DNA of 64,000 bases, from the NCBI GenBank assembly GCA_946481025.1, contig CAMLNA010000007.1:12304-76303 (forward strand), read 5' to 3'. The stretch's first letter is position 1; every line of letters begins with the position of its first letter. The notes beneath the pieces were generated by a model that was not told the origin of the DNA, ran no database searches, and saw only the letters and a list, made by a program, of their open reading frames with translations. The stretch comes from an uncultured Rivibacter sp. (lineage in GTDB: Bacteria > Pseudomonadota > Gammaproteobacteria > Burkholderiales > Burkholderiaceae). The position numbers and the translations under genes were made by a program. Shown here piece by piece: positions 40,301 through 49,900 of the stretch.

Positions 40301-40668
40301 GCAACCGCCACCGGCGTGAGGGCGGCCGGCGCGGGCGCGGCATCGGCGGTGGCGCCGGAGGCCTCGCGGCGCGCAGCCTTCTCCTGGTTGCGCTTGACGC
40401 CTTCGAGCGTGCCGTATTCCTTCTGGATCTTGAGGTCGGCCAGGCGGCGCAGCGCCTCGGGCGTCATGCCGCCTTCCGGCGTGCGGTCCAGGAACTCGCG
40501 GTAGCTGTGGATGGCCAGGTCGGTGCTGCCGTCGATCTTGACGTCGGTGAGGTCGGGGCTGCTTCGGCGCAGCTCGCCGATCGAGCCGGTGGTGTCGCTG
40601 TTGTGCGAGGCGCACGAGGCGAGGGCCACCAGGCAGGGCAGGGACAGGCGGCGCAGGCGGTGGCTCAT
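37330..40668 (-). CDS. Giant TPR lipoprotein of the motor operon (GltD/AgmU-like)
   Basis: This 1112-residue protein has a lipoprotein signal (lipobox LASC, Cys19). An Ala/Pro-rich, low-complexity stretch (about 95-200, many APAP and AAAA runs) is followed by a long array of TPR-type helical repeats to about residue 1030, with typical pieces [20 protein letters not shown] and [19 protein letters not shown]. The tail is again Ala/Pro-rich and ends in a basic RKGARKK. Start ATG 40668 overlaps the upstream stop by four bases. Its length is close to the ~1200-residue periplasmic TPR protein GltD/AgmU of Myxococcus. It probably spans the periplasm and links motor and outer-membrane components. Confidence 0.86.
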   Translation of the reverse strand: MSHRLRRLSLPCLVALASCASHNSDTTGSIGELRRSSPDLTDVKIDGSTDLAIHSYREFLDRTPEGGMTPEALRRLADLKIQKEYGTLEGVKRNQEKAARREASGATADAAPAPAALTPVAVATAAAASPKAAVLAPPPVVRKAAAARPAAAKGKAPPAIARAIAKESSRDFEARAMQADAIQAAPPAAVGSPDGTPVELQGEAGEAIALYQKLLARHPHYERNDQVLYQLSRAYDELGMTDQAMGVMNRIVKEYPKSRYVDEVQFRIGEYWFTRRKWLTAEKAYLSIADKGAASQFYELSLYKLGWTFYKQDMYDEALQRFTALLDHKIKTGYDFDKPKDPLEAQRVDDTYRVISLAFSNQGGSEAVNAYFDKLGKRSYEVNVYGNLAEYYLDKLRYNDAAVTYKAFVKREPFHKVAPHYDTRVIDIYKRGGFPKLVIDANKEFVVSYGLKSPYWHHFDVKDSPEVVGYVKASLKELANHYHALYQEKKFEKDKPENFREAMRWYRDYLASFPKEAESPAVNHQLAELLLENASFADAAVEFERTAYDYPAHEKSAEAGYAAVYSHRKGLGTVAAEQKPRAAQETIRSSLKFAETFPRHEKAALVMSAAIDDIFEAKDYAQAAANSRKFIAMFPNAEQPLRRTSWVTLAHSSFELGRYKDAEEAYVQSLPLVADGDKARANLVENLAAAIYKQGEEAGRQGDHKTAAQHFLRVAQAAPTSSIRPNADYDGAAALIQLKDWDGAAQALTAFRSNHPGHKLQSEVTKKVAHVYREAGKLALAAGEYERAESESKDPEVRSAALQLAGDLYVQAGEADKAVAVYRRYIASFPKPLDVAVETRFKVAGLLKSRNDTAAYHAELKAIVSADAAGGKERTERTRYLAASSLLVLTEPVFDDYAQIRLVEPFDKNLAKKKAALKQVKDGFESILRYEIGETTAAASYYLAEMYHDFNRSLVESQRPRNLSAAEKEQYELALEEQAYPFEEKAIEVHQKNTDLVTLGVYNKWVDRSFAKLARLLPARFAKFEESSGWVETFNRQAAFDRLTERREPAVVAAAPAPAVQELAPVAMPAQQPAPSEARDSTAAKSEPGTSPAAPVAAKAAPAPTRKGARKK

Positions 40669-42551
40669 TTCGCGTCGCCCTCTTGGCTCTTGTTGGCGCG
40701 GTCGTAGCTCTCGGCGAGCGCGAAGCGGGCCTGCACCTGGTATTCCTCCAGGCGGGCGCGGCGCTGTTCGAACTCCTGCACCGCCATCGCCTCGAGGATG
40801 CTGCCTTGCCGCGCCATCAGCGTGGACACGCGGGTGCGCGCCTCCTGCACCCGGCGGCGCAGCGAGGCCAGCGGCTTGTCGTAGCCCTTGTAGGCCTGCG
40901 TCGCCGCCTGGCGCTCCCTCACGAAGGAGCGATGGACGGTGTCGAGCTCCTGCACCTCGGCGTCGAGCGCGTGCAGGTTCTTGTAGGCCTGGGTGAGCCG
41001 CTCGTTGTAGGTGGTGTGGATGTTCCAGTGCAGCAGGCCCTGCAGCCGCTCGATGCGCCGGCGCGCCTGTTCTCCCGCCTCGCTGGTGTCGCGGCCGGCC
41101 TGCCGGGCGAGCTGCGCGAGCTGCTCGCGCACCAGGCGTTCTTCGGCGGTCTGCAGGAAGTCGGGGCGCGGGGCCACCAGCAGCTTCTGCAGCCGCTCGT
41201 GCAGGGTCTGGCGCTGCTCCATGCGCAGGCGCATCTGCGAATCGAGGGCCTTGAAGCGCTTGTCGACCGGCGGCAGCGCTTCGTCGTAGTAGCGCTTGCG
41301 CACCTCGACGATCTCGCCGAAGGCATCGAGCGAGTCGCTCCACGCGGCCAGCCTGCGACGGATTTCTTCCAGGTCGAAGTAGTTCTGCAGCGACTCCTGG
41401 AAGTCGTTGGAGGCCATCAGCTCGGTGAGGTAGTAGGTCTCGGGCGACTCGGGCAGCTCGCGCAGCCGCACGACCCAGTTGCTGTCGAGCCGGCCTTCGT
41501 TGCGCACCAGGGCCTTCAGGAACTTGCCGTCGCGCACGCTCTTGAGCGAGGCATCGAGCTTGGCGAGCTCGCCGCCGAAGCTCTGCAAGGCGGTGGCGTA
41601 CAGCTGCGCGGCCCGGCCGTGCAGCTTGAGCTTGTTGTAGGCATAGGGCGCGCCGAGCAGGCCTTCCTGCACGGCCTTGTCGGTGCTGTTGCGCTTGACG
41701 AGCAGGGTCCACGGTACGAGCGCCTGCTCGAACCGGTCTTCGGCGGCGTCGGCCCAGCCGGAGCTCAGCAGGGCCTTGTTGGAATAGGGCCCGCTCACGC
41801 GCACGCGGTCGAGGTACTGCTTGGCCTCGCCCGGCCGGTCGGCCGAGATGAGGTGGTTGCCCAGCAGCAGGTTGGCCTTGTCGCGGACTGCCAGCGTGGC
41901 CTCGTCGTCGGTGGCCAGCAGGCCCGCCTTGCCAAGCTCGGCCAGGCCTTCGTTTTCCTGGCCGCTCTGGATCAGGCCGATGCCCAGGTTGTAGCTGGCG
42001 TATCCCTCGTAGCCCTTGCGGACCTTGAGCTCGCGAAAGATGCGAATCGCTTCCGGGAAGCGGCCGACGTGCAGGTAGACCTGCCCGCGCAGCAGCTGCT
42101 CCTCGTCCTTGATCTTCTCGGGGACGCGGCCCTTGATCCGCTCGATGGCGGCGAGCGCCGAGGTCGCATCGCCCTTTTGCATGAAGATGCGTGCCAGCCT
42201 CCAGGCCGCCTCGTTGCGGATCGGCTCTTCGACATCGCCTTCGAGCACCGCCTTGACCGCGCGACCGGCCTGCTGGTGCATGCGCCACGAAAGCTCGAAG
42301 TCGCCGACGGAGAAATTGGCCTGGTTCACGCTGTAGTGCAGCGGGTCCAGCTTCGGCTCGTCGATGCGGTGGTACTGCCACAGCTCGGTGTCGAGCCGGC
42401 TGATGGCGTCGAGGTAGTGACCCTGGGCGGCATGGAAGTAGGCCTCGCCCAGGTAGAGGTCCCTGGCGCGGGCGCGCTCTGCCGGGGGCGCCGACAGCGC
42501 CAGCAGCGGACTCGCGAGCACCAGCCCGGCGAGGCAAAGGGTTCGACGCAT
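40665..42551 (-). CDS. Periplasmic TPR/coiled-coil protein of the motor operon
   Basis: This is a 628-residue exported protein with a signal peptide ([23 protein letters not shown]). The first ~330 residues are TPR-like ([61 protein letters not shown]). The second half is a long alpha-helical, probably coiled-coil region rich in Arg, Glu, Gln and Leu (for example [20 protein letters not shown] and [20 protein letters not shown]). ATG 42551 is preferred over the GTG one codon earlier. It is coupled to the giant TPR gene by a four-base overlap. GltC of Myxococcus is also a TPR protein of similar size; any correspondence is inferred from context. Confidence 0.82.
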   Translation of the reverse strand: MRRTLCLAGLVLASPLLALSAPPAERARARDLYLGEAYFHAAQGHYLDAISRLDTELWQYHRIDEPKLDPLHYSVNQANFSVGDFELSWRMHQQAGRAVKAVLEGDVEEPIRNEAAWRLARIFMQKGDATSALAAIERIKGRVPEKIKDEEQLLRGQVYLHVGRFPEAIRIFRELKVRKGYEGYASYNLGIGLIQSGQENEGLAELGKAGLLATDDEATLAVRDKANLLLGNHLISADRPGEAKQYLDRVRVSGPYSNKALLSSGWADAAEDRFEQALVPWTLLVKRNSTDKAVQEGLLGAPYAYNKLKLHGRAAQLYATALQSFGGELAKLDASLKSVRDGKFLKALVRNEGRLDSNWVVRLRELPESPETYYLTELMASNDFQESLQNYFDLEEIRRRLAAWSDSLDAFGEIVEVRKRYYDEALPPVDKRFKALDSQMRLRMEQRQTLHERLQKLLVAPRPDFLQTAEERLVREQLAQLARQAGRDTSEAGEQARRRIERLQGLLHWNIHTTYNERLTQAYKNLHALDAEVQELDTVHRSFVRERQAATQAYKGYDKPLASLRRRVQEARTRVSTLMARQGSILEAMAVQEFEQRRARLEEYQVQARFALAESYDRANKSQEGDAK

Positions 42552-42560
42552 CACGGCCCG

Positions 42561-43082
42561 CTATTCCTTGAACTGGATGGCCTTCGCCGAGGTCTCGGAG
42601 CGGTCGACCACGATCTCGAGCAGCTTGGGCTCCACGGCCTTCTTGAAGCGGTAGGTCGCCACTTGCTGGAAGTCGGCGTCGCCGTGCTTGCCGATCACCG
42701 CCACCTCCAGCGAGTGTTCGCCGGTGCGCACGTTGCCGGTGTGCAGTCGCTGGATGCCGCCGCCTTGCAGGGCCTCGAGTTCCTTGAAGGTGTAGATGTG
42801 GTGCGCGGCGTCCTGGCCGTCGATCTTGAGCCGCACCGCGTCGAGTCGCAGCTTGCCGGCGCCCTTGAGGCTCACGAACAGCGACATCTGCGAGTTCGAC
42901 GGGTAGAGCAGCTTCTCCTCGAGCAACTGCAGCTCCGACGAGATGGCCAGCACGTCCTTCTTGATGTCCTGCACCTGCTCGTCCAACCCCTTCAACTGGT
43001 CCTTGGACGCGGGTTGTGCCGTTGCCATGCAGGACAGCACGCCGGCGGCGGCGGCGACGAAGAGTTTGTGAAACCTGTCCAT
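42561..43082 (-). CDS. Secreted protein heading the motor operon, unknown function
   Basis: This is a 173-residue periplasmic protein with a signal peptide (MDRFHKLFVAAAAGVLSCMATAQ), a short helical stretch (KGLDEQVQDIKKDVLAISSE) and a beta-rich region containing SLFVSLKGAGKLRLDAVRLK, HHIYTFKELEALQGGG and HSLEVAVIGKHGD. ATG 43082 is used because it starts the signal peptide; the longer frame adds a non-conserved leader. It is the first gene of the nine-gene operon, nine bases before the next. No family is recognised. An extracytoplasmic accessory role in the same machine is inferred from operon structure. Confidence 0.78.
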   Translation of the reverse strand: MDRFHKLFVAAAAGVLSCMATAQPASKDQLKGLDEQVQDIKKDVLAISSELQLLEEKLLYPSNSQMSLFVSLKGAGKLRLDAVRLKIDGQDAAHHIYTFKELEALQGGGIQRLHTGNVRTGEHSLEVAVIGKHGDADFQQVATYRFKKAVEPKLLEIVVDRSETSAKAIQFKE

Positions 43083-43918
43083 AGGGGCCGTCAAAAGGGG
43101 GTTTATCGAAAAACGTTCTGGGCGGCGCCAATTCACCGGCCGGGTTTTCTTGCAAAGGCGGCCGGCAGGGGAAATGGCCGCTTTGAAAATATGGCGGGAT
43201 GCTGCCACAGCTCATTCCGGCGAGATTTCAGCCTGCGTTGTCGGGTGCCAACGAACCGTCACAGACTTGTAAGTGCGCGTGTGTGCATGTTGCAAACTAC
43301 CGTGAAAAAAATCACGAACTGTCGCAGGCGCCCGGGCCGGACCGAAGGGGCGGCTCTACCTGACCCCGGTTGGCCTGCAATCGGTCGGTTGGATGGGAAA
43401 AGTTCCCATGCGTGGCGCGAATTTTTGATGAGAAAACAGGTGCCCGATCCGGCCTGGTTTCCTTGTTCAAAGGTGTGTGTTTGTTCACGAATTGTCGATA
43501 GCAAACACTGACAATTGGCCGTTTCAGCCACACCGGCCGTGTTTTTCAACTCGTTGCAAGTGCCTGGGTGAGGGTCCGGCACCGTAGCGGCACCGGCGCA
43601 GAACGGGGCAGGAGGGCTGCCCCTGGAGCACGCGTCGAGACCGGAGGCGCTGCCGCCGCCGGACACAAGTTCAACGTTGGGAACGGGGCTCATGAATTCA
43701 TTGCAAGCGCATTTCTCGCCATAAGGGCGGGTGCCAAATCTGTGTTTTCTTGAATTTTGCTGCGCCGGGTGCGCGAGCAGAGATATTGCTGCGCCCGAGT
43801 ATTTTGAATCTCCGATTCGAAATGCGGAACCGGCGCGTTGCCGCTTATTTGGCGGAGTGTCGAATTGCCCGGTGAGCGGGCAGCGGCAAATCAGATCAAT
43901 CCAACAGACACCAGTTTC
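43083..43918. other. Long divergent regulatory region between the motor operon and the giant surface-protein operon
   Basis: This 836-base region has no credible gene and is visibly richer in A/T runs than its surroundings. It must hold the promoters of both operons. It contains a dyad CGTGA-N6-TCACG (43302-43317) continuing into TCACGAACTGTCG, a near-copy TCACGAATTGTCG at 43485-43497 inside a larger dyad, four TTGCAA hexamers, and two CGGGTGCCAA decamers (starting near 43242 and 43728). Such length suggests several regulators or a long untranslated leader for the plus-strand gene. No known riboswitch was recognised. Confidence 0.5.
43477..43508. promoter_or_regulatory. Candidate operator: GTGTTTG-N18-CAAACAC dyad
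   Basis: This perfect 7-bp inverted repeat with 18-base spacer encloses TCACGAATTGTCG, which recurs with one mismatch 172 bases upstream (43313-43325). Its central location between two divergent operons fits a shared operator. Confidence 0.4.
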
Positions 43919-46900
43919 GTGACCAGTATTCGAAAGTCGATCCATCGCGCCGGGCTCGTGCTCCTGCGCCTGCTCGCCCTGGTGCTGCTGCTGGGGGGCG
44001 GCTCGGTGGCCCATGCGGGCACCGCGTTCTGCCGCGACTACCCGGTGGTCAACGGCTTCTACGTGATCGACGGCAACGACCCGGCCCTCACGCCCGCGAC
44101 GCTGCCTTCGTCGATCAGCATCGACTCCACCGACCAGTTCCGCTGCTACATCAAGAACTTCCCGATCTCGGCGAAGTGGCCCCAGGGGCTCACGTCGACG
44201 ATCAACTTCGCCAACGGCACCACGGGTCTCGTGATCTTCGAGAACGTGTACTACAGCGGCAACATGGCCTGCTCCAACACGCAGGTCAAGATCTGGTTCG
44301 CCAACGGCGCCTACTACGCGCCCGGCAACAACAACGCCTGCCAGGAACTCTTCATCCCGATCGAGGCGGTGCGCAAGCAGACGCCCGGCGCCACCGCGAC
44401 GATCGGCGTGCCCTTCACCTACACCATCACGGTGCCGGTGATGTACGACCCGGCGACCGGCACCTACCTGTTCCAGCCGTCGGTCAACGCGCTGTCCAAC
44501 GCCACGATCTACGACGACCTCGCGGCGATCGGCGCGTCGGCCACCTATGTGGGCAACACCGCCTTCCTGGTCAACGGCGGCACGCGCACGCCCATCGGTC
44601 CGCTCACGCTCGGCGCCACGCCGGCCACGATGTCGGCGCTTGGCATCCCGGCGTCCGACAACACCCGGCACATCGTCTTCTCGTCGGACTTCAACCCCAC
44701 GCTCACCAACATCGCGCCCGGCACCCAGATCGAGGTGCAGATGACGGTGGTGCTCGACAACGTGCCGGCCAACGTGGCGGGCACGCAGTTCACCAACACC
44801 GCCAAGTGGTGGTTCGGCCGCGTGATCGACGGCGTGAGCTACGCGCCGCTGCCCGGCCAGTCGGGGGTGTCCGCGCCGATGACCATCGTCGAGCCCGGCC
44901 TCACGCTGCAGAAGAGCACTTCGCTCACCAACCTCAACGTCGGCACTGCCGCGCCGTTCAGGCTCAACGTGCAGAACGCGGGCGCGAGCGAGGCGTGGAA
45001 CACCACCATCACCGACGTGCTGCCGGCCGGCATGCGGGCCTTCGACCCGACGCCGACCGTGACCGCGCGGGTCTACGCCTCCGACGGCGCCACGCCGGTA
45101 TCGGCCGTGCTGGTGGCCGGCACCGACTACACCGTGACCTACAGCGCCGCCAGCGGGCAGCTCGGCCTCACCATGCTGTCGGCCGCGGCGCGGATCGCGC
45201 CGACGCAGCGCCTCATCGTCGACTACCAGGCCCGGCTCGATGCCGGTGTGGCGCAGGGGCTCTCGTTCACCAACGTGGCGGGTGCCACGCAGTGGTTCAA
45301 CGCCGCCGCCGACACCGCCGGCCGCCGCCAGTACAACCGGACGCTGACCGACGGCACGCCGGGCGTGCTCGATTTCCAGGACGCCGCCACCGTCACGTCC
45401 ACGACCCAGGGGTACTTCTTCCTCAAGTCGGTGGGCGACCTGACCACGGCCACGCCGGTGGCCACCAGCGCGCTGCCGGGCGACCGCCTGCGCTACACGC
45501 TGCAGATCCAGAACTTCACCTTCCCGCGGCTGGGCAACATCTCCGTCACCGACGACCTCGATGCGCTCAACGCGACCGCGGCGTTCGTGCCGGGATCACT
45601 CACCCTTGCCGGCAGCAACCTGCCCGCCAGCGCCGCCCTGGTCGTCAATCCGACCGGCGGCGCCAAGGGCACCGGCTCGGTCAGCATCACCGGGCTCGAG
45701 CTGCTGCAGGACCAGCAGTACCAGGTGCAGTTCGACGTGACGCTGGCCTCCGCGCTCGCCAACGGCAGCAACGTGCTGAACCAGGCCAGCCTCAACGGCA
45801 CCGACCAGTTCGGCGTGGCATGGTCCGGCGTCAGCGACAACCCCTACGTCAATGGCCCGTCGCTGCTGGGGGCCGCCGGCGATGCGACCGCGGTGCGCGT
45901 CTACGCGCCCGGCGCGCTGGCCAAGGCCAATACCCAGACGACCGCCACCATCGGCCAGCCCTTCAAGTACCGCATCACCGTGCCGGCCACGCCGGTGGAC
46001 GTGCCGCTGTACGACGTACGCATCGTGGACAACCTGGCAGCCTCGGCAGCCAACCTCGCGTTCGTCAGCGCGAACGTCGTCTCGGGCGGCAGCTGGAGCC
46101 TCACGAACACCGGTACCGCCACCAACCTCGTCATCCAGGACGCGGCGACCGGCATCGACATCCCGGCCGGCGGGCAGGCGGTGATCGAGATCACCGTGGT
46201 GCTGCAGAACACCACGACCAATCGCGCCGGCCTGGCGTTCACCAACACCGCCTCATACACCTACAACAAGGTCAACGGCGACAACGCCAGCCAGGGCACC
46301 GGCGGCAGCGCCACCACGCCCGCGATGACGGTGGTCGAGCCGGCGCTCGCCATCACCAAGGCAGTGGGCTATGCCGCCCCCGCCGGCAAGGCCGCGGGAG
46401 CGCCGGCGGCCGCGGGCGACGTGCTGCAGTACACGGTGAGCGTGGTCAACAACGGCACCGCGCCGGCCTATGACGCCGACGTGCTGGACGTGCTGCCGGC
46501 CAACCTGTCGCTGGTGGCCGGATCGGCCGCCGCGTCGATCAACGGCGTCGCCGTCAGCGGCTTCGTCCCCCAGCCCACCGTGCTGCCGGGCGGCGCGCTG
46601 GTGTGGGGGGCGCGAAACGGCGACGGCCTGCTCGACCTGCCGGTCGGCGCGACGCTCGTGCTGACCTATCGCGCCAGCGTGCTCGCTGCCAACGGCACGC
46701 CCATCGTCAACGCCGCCTACACCAACTGGGCTTCGCTCAATGGCGGCGTGGCAGGCGAGCGCAACGGCGCCGGCTGCCCGAGCGTGACGGCGCCCAACAC
46801 CTATTGCGCGGGCCCCGCGACCGCGACGCTCACTTCCATCGACCCGACGGCACTGGCGAAGACGGTGGCCTCCGACAGCTGGAGCACGGCGCCCAGCACC

Positions 46901-49900
46901 GCGGGCGACGCGACCCTGCGGGTGGGCGACACGGTGGTCTACACCCTCACCGCCACGCTGCGCGAGGGCGTGAACGACAACGTGGTCATCACCGACACGC
47001 TGCCTGCCGGTCTGGCCTTCGACTCGATCGTCGGCATCAACGGCGACGCGGCCGCGCCCTATGCAGCGGTCGCGCCGTTCGCCCACGCAGACTTCGGCGG
47101 CGCCGTGGCCAGCGGCAACACGGTCCGCTTCAGCTTCGGCAGCGTCACCAATGCCGCCGACAACAACGCGGCCAACAACGGTTTCGTGATCCAGTACCGC
47201 GCCCGCGTGGTCAACACCCTGGCGCAGCTGCCGCCGGTGCAGGCCTTGCGAAACGACGTCTCGCTCGCCTACGCCATCGGCGGCGTGGCGGCCACGCCGA
47301 GGACGGCGAACGCGAACATCAACGTGTGGCAGCCGGTGCTGGCGGTGTCCAAGAGCGCGTCTGCGGCCGGTGGCGACAACGTGCTGGCCGCGGGCGAGGT
47401 CGTCACCTACACGGTGGACCTGCGCAACACCGGCAACGCGCCCGCCTACAACCCCCAGCTGCAGGATGTGCTGCCCGTGGGCATGCGCAACGCCGCGCCG
47501 GTGACGTTGAGCGTGAGCCTCGTCAATGCCGGCACGGCGCTGCCCGTCGTGGCACCCACCTACAGCAGCGCGACCGGCGCGGCCAGCTGGAACTTCGTCT
47601 CCGGCGCGCCGGCCCAGTACGCCATTCCCGCCGGCGAAACGCTGCGCGTGGTGTACCGCGCCCAGGCTGATGCGAGCCTGGGCGCCGGCATGGTGCTCAC
47701 CAACCGGGCCCAGGTGCAGCACTACTACTCGCTCGATGCCTCGGATGCGAGCGCCGCCAACCGCCGCGACTACGGCGCCAGCGGCGTTGCCATGGTGCAG
47801 CTCACCACGGCCTCGGCCACGGCGCTGGCCAAGCAGGCCCTCGTGAGCAATGCGGCCATCGGCCAGCCCTTCACCTATCGCATCACGCTGCCGGCCACGC
47901 CGCAGCCCACGGCGCTGCACGACGTGCGGGTGCTGGACGACATCAGCCTGGCCGGCACCGGCGTGTCGCTCAGCTACCTCGGCGCCAGCGCGCGGCTGGC
48001 CTCCAGCACCCGGACCTGGGCGACCCTGGCCAACGCCGGCACCGCCACCAGCCTGGTGCTGCACGACGCCACGACCGGCGGCCTCGACGTGCCCGCGGGC
48101 GACCAGCTCGTGGTCGACGTGGTGCTCGTGCTCAACGACGACACCACCAACAACACCGCCGGCAAGCAGTTCACCAACACGGCGAACTACACCTACAACA
48201 GCATCAACAACGACGCCGGCACGCAGGCCGGCGGCGCACCGGGCGCGAGCGGCGCCGTCACCATCGTCGCGCCCAGCCTCACGCTGAGCAAGAGCGGCCC
48301 CGCCACCATGCGCCTGGGCGTGCCCGGCCGCTTCACGCTGAACGTGCACAACGGCGGCACGGGTACCGCCTGGAACGTGGTGCTCTCCGACGTGCTGCCC
48401 CGCGTGACGACCGCGCCTTCCGGCGGCATGTGCGCCGCGGCGCCAGCCAACATCACGGCGCGGGTGATGCAGGCCGATGGCGTGACGCCGGTGTCGGCAC
48501 CGCTGGTGAACGGCAGCGACTTCACGACCAGCTTCGCGGCTGCGCCCGGCTGCACGCTCACCGTCACCCTGAACAGCACCGCGACGGCCATCGCGCCGAC
48601 GCAGCGCCTGATCGTCACCTACGACGCCTCGCTCGATGCCGGCACGTCGAGCGGCATCACGCTCACCAACGTGGCCGGCGCCACGCAGTGGCGCAGCGCC
48701 AACCCGGCCGTCGCCGGTACCTCGGGTTTCATCCACACCACCCGGAACACGCTGACCAACGGCACGCCGGGGGTGCTCGACTTCCAGGACGCGCATGGGC
48801 TCACCACCGAATCGCCGGTGCTGGAGTTCCGCAAGACGGTGGTGAACCTCACCACCGGCCAGAACCCGGGCAGCAACGCACGCCCCGGCGACCTGATGCG
48901 CTACACGGTGACGCTGCGCAACGTGAGCCCGCTGGCGGTGAGCAACGCCACGCTCACCGACGAGCTCGACCGCCTCAATGCGAGCGCCATGTTCGCGGCC
49001 GGAAGCCTGCGGCTCGTTTCGGCGCCGGCCGGCGTGACGAGCAGCACCAATGCGAACGGCGGCGGCCAGGGCACGGGTGCACTGGACGTGCGCGGCATCA
49101 ACATCGCCGCGGCCGGCGCGCCCGGCGACTCGATCGCCGTGGTCTACGAAGCCCGCCTCGCGCCGGTCATCACCAGCGGCTCGGTGGTGCGCAACCAGGC
49201 GCAGCTCGCCAGCGCGACCAGCCAGACGGTGAACAGCGACGACCCCAATGTCAACGGCGCCGACAACCCGGCCGTGCTCGGCGACGAGGACCCGACCCGC
49301 ACGCTGATCGCCTCCAGCCCGCTGATGCAGGTGCGCAAGGTCTCGCTCGACACGACCGGCGACGCGGCCGTGCTGCGCCCGGGCGACCGCCTGCGCTACA
49401 CGCTGACGATCAGGAACGTCGGCACCGAGAACGCGACCGGCGTGACGCTGCGCGACCCGGTGCCGGCCAACACCACCTATGTGGCCGGCAGCACCACGCT
49501 CAACGGTGCGGCGGTGCCGGACGCCGGCGGCGCCTCGGCGCTGCAGGCCGGCCTGCAGATCCGCGCGCCGGAAGACGCGACGCCGGGCGCCATGCGTGCC
49601 GACGGCTCGGCCACGGCAGGCAACGTGGCCACCATCACCTTCGACGTGGTGGTCAACGCCGGCGTGCTCGACGGCACGCTGATCAGCAACCAGGGCTTCG
49701 TCAACGGCTCGGGCACCGGCAGCGGCGTCTTCGCCGAGGTGCCCTCCGACGACCCCCGTACGCCGGCAGCCAACGACCCGACGCGCGACATCGTCGGCCC
49801 GTTCCCCATCATCTCGGCGCGCAAGACGGTAGCGCTGGTGGGCGACGCCAACGGCAACGGCGTGCTCGATCCGCTGGACGTCATCCGCTACACGATCAGC

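Noticed and set aside
37219..40707. 1162-codon plus-strand open frame opposite the giant TPR gene
   Set aside because: It is antisense to a TPR array with a lipoprotein signal, and the translation is low-complexity Leu/Val/Arg without domains.
43083..43918. Short open frames (60-75 codons) and possible cyclic di-GMP riboswitch in the divergent region
   Set aside because: The short frames lack ribosome sites and domain-like sequence; the conserved cores of GEMM-type riboswitches were not found.
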